This document shows, piece after piece, positions 12,001-27,200 of a stretch of DNA of 64,000 nt. The notes under the pieces are model-generated. The model was not told where the DNA came from and did not search any database. It saw only the letters and a program-made list of their open reading frames with translations. Origin of the DNA: Serripes groenlandicus (taxonomy: Eukaryota > Mollusca > Bivalvia > Cardiida > Cardiidae); assembly GCA_031761405.1 (NCBI GenBank), contig JASEVX010000001.1, positions 40,661,728-40,725,727 on the forward strand, written 5' to 3'. Every line of letters starts with the position of its first letter. Positions within the stretch are counted from its first letter, which is position 1. Both the position numbers and the translations under genes were made by a program.

Positions 12001-15000
12001 AAGTTTATTTTTCCAATTTTCTAAAAGATATATAATGAGTCGCCGGGCAGAAGCACGCGACTTATATTTTAAATAGCTTTTCGGAAATGACATGGGAGGA
12101 CGAGATATTATTAGAAAAAAACAAATTTAATTGTCTTGAACATATTACAATTGTGTTTGTTTAAAAACACTAAGTTATGACACATCTAAAATGAAATAAA
12201 TCTTCCGATATTTTAAGTATTTGCAGTTTCTTTATTTTGACTCGCATTTATGTTTTTTTGTTTTATTTACGAAGACAAAACAGTCCCTATTAGACTTGCA
12301 GCAGACTGTTATGTGTTTATATCGAGATAAAAATCACGTCGAATCCTCCTTTTAATAACAATTTTTACTTACTGAATGTTATTTTCATGTTCAAAGAGAT
12401 GTCTTGATTTGTAAAGAATGCATTTAATAATGTTTATCCATGTCTATATAAAATATGAACTGTTTCTAAGCTAAAACTGTTGATCACGTGACTAGCGAAT
12501 ACCGACCGCGTAGATCAATCTCCTTTGCAAAGAGCCGTTCTTTACACTCACTTACAAATAGTTAATTATAGGTGATTGAAAAGTTTCTTTTGGTTCGAAA
12601 CAAATGAAGAAAAGAACAAACTGAGATCAAACTGGTTTTAATAGAAACATTACTTTGAATTAACATTCTCTGCCTATAAAGAGAGTGTAAAGAACGACAA
12701 CTCTGCGAAGAAGTGTCTTTCGTAGAAAATTATTTCGTCCTTGACAATTTTAAATGTGTCATAAGATTCCCTACAGGCATTTTGCTTGCGATCTGCATAT
12801 TGTTATGCATCATTGACACAAGGGCGCTCATTATAATATAATTTTAAAACATGAGTAGTTTGTTATTTTCATTATAAAAAAGGAGGGAAAGAATTACGAT
12901 AAATTATTTATTTATTTATTGGGGTTTTACGCCGCTTTCAACAATATTTCAGTTATATCACGGCGACAGTTCACTTATTCATGATCCCTACAATAAATTA
13001 ACATGTTGTAGGGTTCAGTTTATGTTCAAAATTAAGTTTGAAATTATACAACAATTCCAATGAAATTTAACTGTTTAGCTGATAATATATTTCGATGGTG
13101 GTCTAATTTATAAATATTGGACTACATTTTAACATTTGTCAAAGTATGATATAGTTAGGATGCCAAACTAATATCATATTGAGAAAAAGAGAAATCTCAT
13201 GTCTTCAGCGATTTAACCCTTTTCTCATTGTTTTAAAAGTAGATTACTGCAAATGTGTCCAATGTTGACTTTAATAGCGGAAAGGTAAAATGACGTGCTA
13301 TCCCATACAAATCCTAAATTGTCTGTTTTGTGGTTTTATTGATAAATAATAAAATTCAAATATTCTGACAAACATCTTGAAAAGTGTATTTAAGGAATTC
13401 ACAAATCTTATAAGTATTCCTTAATGAAAGCACTGTATACATACTAAGACTAATCATTGGCAAAATTACTCTTTCCATTACTGTTTATGATCAATAATTA
13501 GTTGGCTGTGTGTATGGTCAACCTACCTTAGAATGGAGATTGATCATAAACAATGAAAGGCTTCAATTATATTTCAATGAAGTCATTCACTTCGTTGACA
13601 AAAAATGCAAGTTATGATACATTTTCACTGATGTTCCAATATGCCCCAAGTTGATAACTGTTTTTTCAACTACTATAATGTAAGTGTTATGCATAACTGC
13701 AGTATGGCGACATAACCTGCGAGATTAGAACCTTGTATCGTTCATACAATGAAAGGGTTACTAGACGTAGAGAGCGGGATACAGCCTATCCGGCGTGTAA
13801 GGACCTCCCACTCGGTGCCAATCATCATTTGAATACACAATTCCCGGCATACTAAAAGTATCTTTACATTACCTACACAATTCCGTATTCAGCATACCAA
13901 TCCTGGGACTATATATTGCCCTGACTGTTTTATGATATGGAGACGTAATGCCATGTTAGATCTAACGAACAGTGAAAACCTCGGTGCGACTGCGCAGATA
14001 CACAGGCTCGCCGTTCGTTGACAAGGAAAATCAAAGATCCACATTAATGACTGACGCTACTATCATAACACATCATCCTCCCCAACATGTTTGGAGATAA
14101 ACTAAGTGTATCGTTTACATGAAACGCGATGAAAGTTTGTGTATCAAGTATTTTACTGGATTTAATTGGGAATCGTTGACAAGTGAGGATAATTGTGTAA
14201 ACATTCTGTACGTTGCGAAACGAGTAAGCTTATGACGTTTTGGTGTATATATACATATTATATGGACACAGGACTTGTTCGGATCATTAACACTTATAAT
14301 GGTAATTAACGTACATGTACACACTCGACTATTTCATTTAGATGTCTGTAATTGGATTAAGAAAGACTCGTAAAATGTGTATTATTTAATTCTGTATTTC
14401 GAGTAGAGAGTCGCAATATTTAACCATTTCCCATATACAACACTTCTGAGTATTAAGATATTTTTTATTAACAAACTCCATTAATGAAAGTATACGTTTT
14501 GAATTAAGTTTAAAACACTACAAGGAGAAATCACTCATTATGAACAATTTCTCTTTATGCAACAGTGTTTCTAAAAGTCGTCTGCTGCATAGGCGACAAA
14601 AGATGTCTGTTTGTTTTAAAGGATTAGAGGCTTAAAACGATCTTAATTCCAGCAATGATTCGGCAAATCTGGTTTCTCTGTTGGAAGCTCTGATAGGGTG
14701 GTTTAAATGAACGTATAACTATTGGACAGAGTTGAAAACATTGTGGCAAATGGATAGATTGTATCTCGGTACATGTTAATAGAAATGAGCCGTTCCACGA
14801 GATAACCAACATAATGGACTCTTCGTACTGTATCGACCCAGATCAGCCTGCGCAATCCGCGCAGGCTTATCCGGGCCGACACATTCCGTCTCAGGGAGAA
14901 TAAGGTTTTGAGTAATGATTCCTGAAACAGAATATCCACAGGAGGCGAAACGTGTCGGTCCGGGTTAGCCTGCACGGAATGCTTAGGCTGATTCGGGTCG

Positions 15001-18000
15001 ATCATCAACGCGTTGTCCATAATGTTGGTTTTCTCGTCGAGCGGTTCATTAATCATAACCATTCTTACCATCTAACCGATAACAGATACAAACGATTTTG
15101 ATGAATCGGCATCAGACGGCATTTGAAAAAAAAAAAGAACAATTACTCCCTTTGCTATAATGTTTTCTTTTTTATTTAAATAATTATACTTGTACTTTCA
15201 ATCACAGAGACTGCAAAGTTATGCTCAGAAAGTCGTCTGCAGCAGATGCGTTGTATGTGGGAAAGGGTTTATAGAAACTGTGTTTATTCGCACCACCAAA
15301 TCGTTACCTAATATAAATATGTTCTACGCTCCGCAGCAGATGACTATTTGAAAGATGTGCCCGAGGTCCAGATAAGGAGGCGGTTTTCTGCTCTTTTCCC
15401 CACAATTTCTCTCTTATTATTAAATCAAACCCAATATTGTGGGTACTCAAAAGAATCGTCTCACTGAGACGATTCTTTTGAGTACCCACAACATAGGGTT
15501 AGAGGGTCAAATAATGATTATATAACATGCAAAAATGCCCGTTATCTAGAGCTCTGAATATAATTATTACAAGGGAAAGAATAGTGTCTTTCACAAAAAT
15601 AGGGTCGAATATATTCAACTAAATCCTATATTGTGGATACTCTTTACATTCGTGTCGGTATGATGTTTTCTTACCAATATCCTATTAAATATGGTACGGA
15701 CATCTTCCTATATGAATACTGGTAGTCGCCTCTACAGATGGACTCTTTACAACATTGTGATAAAAAGCACCCTTTTTTCTGCAATGTTTTCAACCCTGTA
15801 TCATTCAAAGCAGACAACATTGAAACATAAACCATTAGGTAAACGGTTAAACAACAGAACGAAAATATCATGAGAAATAAATACAACAAAGGACAAAACA
15901 AAACAACGGAACATGTTCTCTTTTCCAGGCATACTGTCTATAAAATATGTTCAATATTGTATTGAAACGTTTCTTTATAGTGATCTACAAATGCATTCTT
16001 ATATCTGAAATGTACATCCATTTGTACTTGCATTAATGGTAAATATTCTAAACATTGTAAAGTATATATATTACCTGGTAATCGGACAAAAATAAGCAGA
16101 ATAAAAAGCAACGGGCAAAAAGTAATAGTTTTTGGCCGGATAACAGGTAACAGGTTCTAATATTTAACCAGGTTTTCCGAAGGAAAAATCTGGTTATTAG
16201 TTTGGCGAAGTCGGCGGGCGGGCGGGCCGGCGGGCGGGCCGGCGGGCGTCAACTTTCCTTGTCCGGACCATAACTTTGCCATGCATAGAGATATTTTCAA
16301 ATAACTTGGCACAAACATGCACCATATCAAGACGATGTGCCAAATGCAAAAAAAAATCTGTAGATTCAAGGTCAATGTCACAGTGATAAGAAATAGACTA
16401 TAATTGAACTTTTCTTGTCCGGACCATAACTGTGTCATGCATAGAGATATTTTCAAATAACTTGGCACAAATATGAACTATATCAATATGATGTGTCACA
16501 TGCAAAACTTTTGTCTGTAACGTCAAGGTCACAGTGACAACAAATAGACATCAGTTGAACTGATTCCATGTTACTTGAATTACTAGCTTTGATTAACTAT
16601 TAACAGAAAGATTTGACAGATCTGTTAATTCTTAATCAAACACCTTCCATTATAGAAAACCTGGTTTCATGGAATTTCAATGTCTGGTTTAATTTCAATT
16701 TTAGGTTTAATTCATTTTTTCTTTGATTTAATACATTTGTAACATATGGTTGACACATTTCAATAAATACATTTATAATTTATTTTTTGTTTAACTGAAA
16801 TTGCAACGTTTCTCCCTCTTTTTCAAACATCTAATAGAAAATATAATTACGTGCAAAGGAGAAATTACTCATTATAAACAATTCCTTCTTCTTCCATAAA
16901 GTTGTTTTCAACTTTATTAATCATTTGACAGAAGTTCTCATATTTTCCAAAATCTAAGTGACAGAAGATATCATTGCGTGAAAAGGAGAAATTGCTAATT
17001 ATGAGTAATTTTTCTTCTCCCACAATGTTTTCCTTCCACCTTTTCAAACATCTTGACACAGACATGCATTATGTATAAAAGAAGATTGCAAAGGGAAAGA
17101 AATATTAACACTTTGAGTTACGTATAGTGTTGTAAATAGTTTAATCCAACCAGGGACGTAAATAATCTTATCTACGTCCGTGATCCAACCCAATTTCTTT
17201 GAACAATGCATTAAGGTATAAAACACAAACAAATATATCAAAAAATAAAAAAAATTCATTAGAATATCAAAAAGGTTCATTAATCCTCTGCTAGTGTGTG
17301 CCTTTTTCATCTGTAGACTTAAACATATTGATTTTCATTGTATTTTGGAAAATGTGTTGCTTTTTACCCTGTTTCTTGTTGTCCGTTGCTTTTTGTCCCG
17401 TTACTTTTTATCCTGTTTCTTTTTATCCTACAATCCTATCATATTACCCCTACCCCAAGACGGGCAGATACATATTTTCACCACAAACCTGGCATTATAT
17501 GGTTTGTCACTGAAATGTTACCCTTTCCCACTTGCAGACGCATTCTGACGCATCTGCAGCAGGCAACTTATGAAAACATTGTGACAAAAGAAAAAAATGC
17601 TCATCATGAGCAATTTCTGCTTTTGACACAATGTTTTCAAAAATGTTCAATAATTAATTTTTCGCTTAAAGAAAGTTTCCATCAATTTACCAAGATGTTT
17701 TCAAAGTCGTCTGCTGCAGATTTGTTGTGTGTGGGAAAGTGTTCAATGTTTATTCTAGATTATTCCAGAGACATATAAAACATGTGTTTATATGTCTCTG
17801 ATTATTCATAGTCTTTCCCAGAACAAGAACAGGGATTGTTTCGCGTAGTTCCTCCTTGCTTTGTTCTCAAACCTTTTTGTGTTTGTTCCTTTGTAATGAA
17901 AAGAATAGTCTGAGGTGTCTACACTACACTGGAATCATTGTTTAATGAAAAGGTATTTTTACAATGTCAGCAACCAAGTACTTTAACTTCTCTTTCTATA

Positions 18001-19433
18001 ATTTGTTTCATAACCGAACATTTGGTGTTGTTTTATTTTTTTGGTTGTTTTCATGTTCACGGAGATGTCCTGATAATATAATACAATTACTGGATAGAGT
18101 AAAAAATCAAACTCGTCTGCTAAAGTTGCGTTTTAAATGCTTCTGATTGACAGATATATTTAATTGGAGGAAATACACTGTACTTCTTCTTATACCTACA
18201 TATTAGCAGGGACGTAGATCTTATATACGTCCCTGACATTAGAGTGTGCTTATCTCTATCTAATTATACGTCGCTTAATTTGGTTTAAAGGTGTATGCTA
18301 CAGCTATTTATCAGAAAAATTCCCAATGATAGAATTTCTTTATACTTTGTATTTTGTTAGTACATACAATAACTAGTTGAAATAAGAAAGAAAAAAGGCA
18401 CAAATATAGGTATATATATATAAATAGGTTTAAGGGTTTAAAGCGAAGGGTTGATTTGCTATTTATTTACCGACGCTAATTGCTTATTTTTATTGCTGTC
18501 AGATGGTTAGATTGTGTTTCTGATAAGAATCAAAGGTCAGTCCCTGTGTATTTCAATTGTTTTAGGGGTTTTATTTTGGAACCTTGACGCTGATTAATTG
18601 TTCCCTCTATCACATTTACGTGTTCGAGTTAATTCAGTACGAACGTAATGCCTAGATTTAAAATCGATTTGCATGTATGTGAAAGGTGTTTCCTGTCGCG
18701 TTCAACTATTTCAAATACATCAATTAAAGTTGTTTATTCCAGGATTGTTTCAAAGTCGTCTTTTGCAGATTGGTTGCATGTGCTGCTATTAATTCAAAAT
18801 GCGTCTGTAATATGAGATGGATATGGCCAGGAGTGTAGATACCTGATGTGGTTTACAAAAAAACTTGCCCGACTGACGTAACAAAAATATATGAATTATT
18901 TACATATTTTCAAGGGAGATAATTTAGTTAATTTCTTTGATTTTTCAAATATAGAAAATATCCTTTTATAGCATCTTGTTTATATAATATTTTCCACTAA
19001 ACAAGAATGTACTTTTTGCATAAAGGTAGAAATATAAGGCAAAAGGAATTTTTTTGAATTATCTTCACCAATTTTAACATTTGTAAAATCTGAAATAGTT
19101 ACGAGCATTTTCGGATAAACTCGGTAGTTTCCGTCGGATGTCGTAACCTTTAATGGTGAACTTGTTCATTCATAAATAGTAATAAAATACAGTAGTATAA
19201 CCCATATTTGTTGGCATATATATACCTTGTTGATTATCTTGTTAAGCACAATGGAATATAACTTGAAATACATTAATATCACAAATTAAAGAGAGATAGA
19301 GATACTGCTAAACTAGTCGAATTATCTCCCTTTTAAATATGTAAAAAAGCCAGGTCACTGCGTAATTGTGAAGTTGTTGACGTGCATACTTAGATAATAC
19401 TTTACACATCCATTATGTACACGCTTCGGCTGT

Positions 19434-19473
<40 letters not shown>

Positions 19474-22400
19474 GGCCCCTGCGCAAGGATGACACGCAAA
19501 TTCGTGAAGCGTTCCATATTTTTTTACATTTATTACTTTTAAGTCATCGTTCATAACAATTTCTACTTTTCCATGTATTTTTAAAGCAGGTTATGACGAA
19601 AGTTTTACGGAAGTTAGGGAGGGGACATTGTAAAGAAGCTGTCTGGAAATATGGAGGGAACAAGGTAATGATGATAGGTGTCCTGCAATAAGAAAAGTAT
19701 AGTATAATGATTAAATATGGCATGAAGTAATTAGGGAACAAGATAATTATCAAATATGTATTGAAGTCAGGAGGGAACAGAACAGAGTAAAAATGGGAGA
19801 TGTTTGGAAGTAAGGAATTACAGGGTAATTCTATGGTATGTTTGGAAGCAATGCATGAGCAGGTTAATGGTTAGACTTATCTGGAAGTGAGGAAGGAACG
19901 TGGTAATGATGGGTTATGTCAGGATGTATGGAGGAAACAGTGTAATGATGGGTTATGTCAGGATGTAAGGAGTAAACAGGGTAATGATGGGTTATGTCAG
20001 GAAGTAGGTTGGAACAGGGTAATGATGGGTTATGTCGGGAAGTATGGAGGAAACAGGGTAATATTGGGTTATGTCAGGAAGTAGGTTGAAACAGGGTAAT
20101 AGTGGGTTATGAAAGGAACAGGGTAATGATGGGTTATGTCAGGAAGTAAGGAAGGAACAGGGTAATAGTGGGTTATGTCTGGAAGTTAGGAAAGGACAGG
20201 GTAATAGTGGGGTTATGTCTGGATGTGAAGAAGGAACAGGGTAATGATATATTATGTCTGGATGTGAAGAAGGAACAGGGTAATGATATGTTATGTCTGG
20301 ATGTGATGAAGGAACAGGGTAATGATATGTTATGTCTGGATGTGAAGAAGGAACAGGGTAATGATATATTATGTCTGGATGTGATGAAGGAACAGGGTAA
20401 TGATATTTTATGTCTGGATGTGAAGAAGGAACAGGGTAATGATATGTTATGTCTGGATGTGATGAAGGAACAGGGTAATGATATGTTATGTCTGGATGTG
20501 AAGAAGGAACAGGGTAATGATATATTATGTCTGGATGTGATGAAGGTACAGGATAATGCTAGGTTATGTCTGGATGTGATGAAGGAACAGGGTAATGATA
20601 TATTATGTCTGGATGTGAAGAAGGAACAGGGTAATGATATGTTATGTCTGGATGTGAAGAAGGAACAGGGTAATGATATATTATGTCTGGATGTGAAGAA
20701 GGAACAGGATAATGCTAGGTTATGTCTGGATGTGATGAAGGAACAGGGTAATGATATATTATGTCTGGATGTGAAGAAGGAACAGGGTAATGATATATTA
20801 TGTCTGGATGTGAAGAAGGAACAGGGTAATGATATATTATGTCTGGATGTGATGAAGGAACAGGGTAATGATATGTTATGTCTGGATGTGATGAAGGAAC
20901 AGGGTAATGATATGTTATGTCTGGATGTGATGAAGGAACAGGGTAATGATATATTATGTCTGGATGTGATGAAGGAACAGGGTAATGATATGTTATGTCT
21001 GGATGTGATGAAGGAACAGGGTAATGATATGTTATGTCTGGATGTGATGAAGGTACAGGATAATGCTAGGTTATGTCTGGATGTGATGAAGGAACAGGGT
21101 AATGATAGGTTATGTCTGGATGTGATGAAGGAACAGGGTAATGATATATTATGTCTGGATGTGAAGAAGGAACAGGGTAATGATATGTTATGTCTGGATG
21201 TGAAGAAGGAACAGGGTAATGATATATTATGTCTGGATGTGAAGAAGGAACAGGATAATGCTAGGTTATGTCTGGATGTGATGAAGGAACAGGGTAATGA
21301 TATATTATGTCTGGATGTGAAGAAGGAACAGGGTAATGATATATTATGTCTGGATGTGAAGAAGGAACAGGGTAATGATATATTATGTCTGGATGTGATG
21401 AAGGAACAGGGTAATGATATGTTATGTCTGGATGTGATGAAGGAACAGGGTAATGATATGTTATGTCTGGATGTGATGAAGGAACAGGGTAATGATATAT
21501 TATGTCTGGATGTGATGAAGGAACAGGGTAATGATATGTTATGTCTGGATGTGAAGAAGGAACAGAATAATGATATATTATGTCTGGATGTGAAGAAGGA
21601 ACAGGGTAATGATATATTATTTCTGGATGTGAAGAAGGAACAGGGTAATGATATATTATGTCTGGATGTGATGAAGGAACAGGGTAATGATATATTATGT
21701 CTGGATGTGAAGAAGGTACAGGGTAATGATATGTTATGTCTGGATGTGAAGAAGGAATAGGGTAATGATATATTATGTCTGGATGTGAAGAAGGAACAGG
21801 ATAATGCTAGGTTATGTCTGGAAGTGAAGAAGGTACAGGGTAATGCTAAGTTATGTCTGGATGTGAAGAAGGAACAGGGTAATGATAGGTTTTGTCTGGT
21901 AGTAAGGAGTGAAAAGTGTTATTATAGGAGATTAATGGAATCAAGGAGGGAACTGGTAATGATGTGAGATATTTGGAAGTGAAACAAAGAAAAACGGTAG
22001 GCGATGTTTGTAAGTAATTAAGGAAAAGGGTAGTTACGAGAGCTGTATGGGTGTTAAGTACTGAACAGGGAATTGATGGGAGTTATCAGGAAGTAGGGAG
22101 GGAACAGGGTAATGATGCGAGTTGTATGGACGTATATTTAGAATAATGGCAAAAGTTGTATGGACGTAAATGTAGAAGAAAAATGTATTTAAGGGAGATA
22201 TTTGGAAGTAAGGAGTGAACAGGGTAATGGTGAAAGTTTCTTGGATGTAAAGGAGTGAACAGGGGTTATCGAGAAGTAGGAGGGAACAGGGTAATGATGA
22301 GAGTTGTATGGATGTAAATGTAGATTTTTTTTTTATTATTTAGGAGAGATATTAGGAACTAAGGAGCGAACAGGGTAATGATGAGAGTTGTATGGACGTA

Positions 22401-24174
22401 AATGTAGAACAAAATTGTATTTAGGAAGGATGGAGGGAACAAAGTAATGATGGAGATATATGGATGTAGAGGTAGAAACAAGGTATTTAGAGGAGATAGC
22501 AGGAAGTAAGGAGGGAACATGGTAATGATGATAGTTGTATGGATGTTGAGATAGAAACAAAGTAATGATGAGAGTTATATGGATGTTGAGATAGAAACAA
22601 AGTAATGATGAGAGATATATGGATGTAGAGGTAGAAACAAAGTATATAGGGGATATATCAGGAAGTAAGGATGGAACAGGGTAATGATGAGAGATATATG
22701 GATGTAGAGGTAGAAACAAAGTATTTAGGGGATATATCAGGAAGTAAGGAGGAAGCAGGAAAAAGATGAGAGTATGGGTGTAAAGGTAGGAACCAAGTAT
22801 TTTAGGGAGATATCAGGAAGTAAGGAGGGAACAGCGTAATTATGAGAGTTGTATGGATGTTGAGGTAGAAACAAAGTAATGATGAGAGTTATATAGATGT
22901 AGGGTAGAAACACAGTATTTAGGGGATATATCAGGAAGTAAGGAGGAAACAGGATAAAGATGAGAGTATGGGTGTAAAGGTAGGAACCAAGATATATCAG
23001 GAAGTAATGGTGGAACAGGGTAATGATGAGAGTTGTATGGATGTTGAGGTAGAAATAAGGTATTTAGGGGATATATTAGGAAGTAAGAAGGGAACAGGGT
23101 AATGGCGAGAGTTGTATGAATGTTGATGTATGAACAAAGTAATGATGAAAGTTACATGGATGTAGAGGGTAGGAACAAGGTATGACGGGGAAACATCAGG
23201 AAGTAGGGAGGGAACAGCGTTATGGTGAGAGATGTATGGATGTTGAGGTAGGAACAAAGAAATGATGAGTTATTTGGACGTAGAGGTAGGAACAATGTAT
23301 GAAGGGGAGACATCAGGAAGTAGGGAGAGAGCAATGTAATCGTGAGAGCTGAATGGATGTGGAGGTAGGAACAAGGTATCGAAGGGAGATATCAGGAAGT
23401 AAGGTGGGAACAGGGTACCGGTGAGAGTTGTATGGCTGTAGAGATAGGAACAAGTGTTGATTGGAGATATCAGGAAGTATGGAGGGAACAGGGTATTGAT
23501 GAGAGTTGTATGGATGTAAAGGTAGGAACCAAGTATTGAATGGAGCTATCAGGAAGTAAGGAGGGAACAGGGTGTGGTATTAATTTGTGCACTGACCAGA
23601 GCAACGATGGCTGTGACTTGAACTAAAGGCTTGATGACAGGCCTTTTTCCACACGTGTATTCAATACCTTTAGGTTACTTTTACCGAAACATCGCTTAAT
23701 TATCGTTACTTAAAAGATGATTCGTAGGAAACTATCGCTTGGAGAATCACATTATTCCTAATTCCAGGATTTTTGTTTTTGTCAAATATTAACAACAACA
23801 AAGGACGGTTTGGGATTAACATGCACACAAAAAGCCATTTTACCTTTCCCTTGCTTAAGCAACATTGAAAACCTTTGCAGTAGTAGTCTACTGTTTTAGC
23901 ATAACATATGGTTTGGTTGAGACATAAGAGACACATTGAGGGGACAGAAACCGTGGACTCCCCCATATAGTGAAACAGCACTACTTACCGTCCTCGTCTA
24001 CTTCGTCCAGTATTTTTGAAATGTCGTCTGCTGCCAACCGATGTCCCATCATCTTTAACAGATGCACGAGGTGATCTGTGCAGATGTAACCTTGACCTTT
24101 CGTGTCGAACGTGGAGAACGCCTCTTTACATTCTGTAACGGGATCAAATAAAGGTAAATTGGCGTTAACCGTGT

Positions 24175-24205
<31 letters not shown>

Positions 24206-27200
24206 GGGGGGGGGGTCAAACTACGTAATAGGTATACAGACAGTGGCTCTTGACCATCGCTTGTGTCTTTACTGTACGCAAATGCATTAAGACCACATTT
24301 ATCGCTATACTAATTTACTAGCCACAAAAGGTCTAACAAATAATTTGAGTGATATTATACGGTAAACGTCTGTGTAACCTTTATCTCGATGCTACTATTG
24401 TTGGTTTGTTATACGTCGTTTTCAACATTATTTAATTATATTACGACAACAGAGCACTTATTCATGATCCCTAAGTAATCAAACCAGTACTAGGATAGGA
24501 AACATTTCTTGTCAAAGGGCACACCGCCATTACCGCCATGCGTGGACGCTCGGTTTCAAATCCGTAATGCTAACCACAAGGTCACGGTGGGTCTTTTTTA
24601 TTTCTGGTGGTATCATACGTGACCATTTATTAATTTTAGAGTTCTTGTATATCTATAGTGTATGGAATCCGCTGTGGTCGAGTGGTTAGCGTCGGGGACT
24701 TCGAAACCGGGTGTTCCGGGTTCGATCCCCAGTCGCGGCACTACGGTCATGGTGGACCGCCCTTGGGCAAGGCACATTTTCTAGCCTAGTACTGGTTTGT
24801 TTACCCAGGGATCATGAATAATTAAAATTAATTGCGTGCTAAATGACCTTAGCTGTCGATGCGCCATAAAACAATATACATTCATTCATTCATTCATTCA
24901 TATCTATAGAGTAGTCTTTGATATTAATGAATGATAATGCAGAGTAGTAGCACTGTTGGTTTGGACTAGTTTGCAGCAAGTGCAGTCTAATCGCGATAAA
25001 GTCGCGTAAAGGTTAATTTTGAAGTATGTATTGTACTTTCGTGAATTTTAATTAAAAAGGAAAACATCAAATAAGAAAAACTCCGCTATTATAACTTAAA
25101 CATTGGTTTTATTTATATTTTAAAATAACGCCTCTTTGTATTGAAACTCGATAACCTTAAGTCAACTTGTGAATTAGCTTCAAAAACCCTTAGCAGTTGT
25201 CAAATTTTATGTTAGCATTCTACCAATCAATTACCAACTCTTTCTCGTTACAAACCATGAGCTACCAATCTATCATTGGTGAATTAACTAACTAAAAGCC
25301 AAATATGCCGGACGTAAATGATAAAATAATTGTTAAATGATGAATGTTTATTATAAATTGATTGATGTAATACATGTCACAGTAATTAATAACTTATTTC
25401 ATGTCACACAAGTGAACAATTCTCTTCATTTCACAATAGTTGACAATCTATTTCATGTCACAATAATTAACAATTAACGGGCTTACTTGAACTGTAAGTA
25501 TTTCTGATACAGATCTCGCCCTGTATGACCAAGTGGAAACGTACTCTTTTCTTTCTTTATTGCATTGTCGTTGATGGAGGTTTACGTAAAACGGTCGTGT
25601 CGATCCCTACCAGTTTGAGTTGGCACTGGTAAGGATCGTAAACACCATATGTAATTGTTGTATTTGGGAAAAGGTTATTGCCAGAAAATGATTAACCCCT
25701 ATTAGTATGGTTCACTGGTTCATTTTAAATGTTCGAAAGGGGCAAAACATGATTTACGCCAGCGACTTTGTTGATTGCATGGAGCTTAACCCTTTCCCTC
25801 ATATAAACGCTTTTGGACGCCTCTGCAGCAGACGGCTTTTCGAAAACATAGTGACAAAAGAAGAAATTGCACGTTTTGCCACAATGCTTTTTCACGTTTT
25901 GTCATAAGTTATCCATTCAATTATGGAGATTTTCTATGTTTTGACAAAATACGTTCAAAGTCGTCAAACATTTTTTTCAAGGCAACCTGACGACTTACCA
26001 CAACTACTTTGTGTAACCCATTGGTAAAAAACGAATGACTTGTCAATGATTGGGAGGAATTAATGAGCGACCCCTCGTCGTTAGGAACTGAGCTATCGTT
26101 GAGCTTTCTAAACGGACCATTTGTATTGTAGCGGGTTGCTATAACAGGGTAAAGGTACTTTAATTGCAAAATACACACAGACAAAAAATAAAATAAATCG
26201 AAGAAGTGTAGTTTATTTTGATGTTGCTATATTTTCCTCGTTGTTCTGATGTTGTGGTTTTTTGTTTATTTTCAGTCTTGAAAATATTTTGGCAAGACAT
26301 TGGCAAATCTTTGAAAGGTAATATGTAACAACTTATACCGAATAGTCAAATCATTGTGGCAAAAGGATAAAGTGCGCAACAGTCCTTTGCTAGAGATGTG
26401 TCTAGGTATAGGAAAGGGTTACTATTCCATATTACGCATAGGGATATATTGATTGATTGTTTGGGGTTTATCGCCGCTCTCAACAATTGTTCAGTTATAT
26501 TCCTAGGTAAGTCACCAGTACGACTGATCCATTTATACTGACACCAGCTAGTCCGTCGAAATTCTAACCCCGCAACTCTGAGCGCTAAGGAGAAAAAGCC
26601 ATTACTATCATTTTTAAAGTATTTGGAATGACCCGGCCACGAACTCCTGTACCCGAGGCGGACGCTCTATTACTACACCGGTGACCACCGAGGCGGTCAC
26701 ATAGGAAAAGTACTCACCTTCTATTTCAAATTCGGACAGAGCATGTGCCTGAAAAAAAGTAAAGTAACTGAAGGTAACTATAGGTATGATACCTCACACA
26801 ATTTTATTTCACGTTAACGCCGTTTGCAACAGTAGTTCAGTAAAATCACAGCAGCCAGTTCACATTTCTTTGCATTCCCGGCTTTCTCGCAAACACCATT
26901 CTAACCAGGTTCGGAAATGGTCACAAGAAATGTAAAACAATTTGTCACAATTTGAACTTGATCAATTCTTCACTTCGTCCGGTACCAGTTGTATACAACA
27001 TTAGTTCAATTATATCACGGCGACAGTGTACATGATCCCCGGGTACACAAACCAGTACTAGGCTAGGAAATGTGCTTTGGCCAAGGGCATTCGACCATGA
27101 TTTGTCCGGTACCAGATGTACTGTATTAGAACTATATACACTATATATTTTAATGACAGGGACATATGGGATCAGACCTATCCGTTCTTCAACTATCATG

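Noticed and set aside
14703..15071. 122-codon minus-strand frame
   Set aside because: It overlaps the ATCGACCC palindrome and has no recognisable protein motif.
20168..21760. 530-codon open frame of 13-residue repeats as a repetitive protein
   Set aside because: The unit length of 39 bp keeps any frame open, variants are not biased to silent sites, there is no supported start or splice signal, and it lies in an intron of another gene.
22336..23334. Minus-strand frames rich in PHTSLTITLF-like repeats
   Set aside because: They are reverse readings of the same minisatellite.
24666..24735. Functional tRNA gene
   Set aside because: Boxes A and B are good, but the anticodon stem does not pair and a SINE body with a TTCA tail follows.
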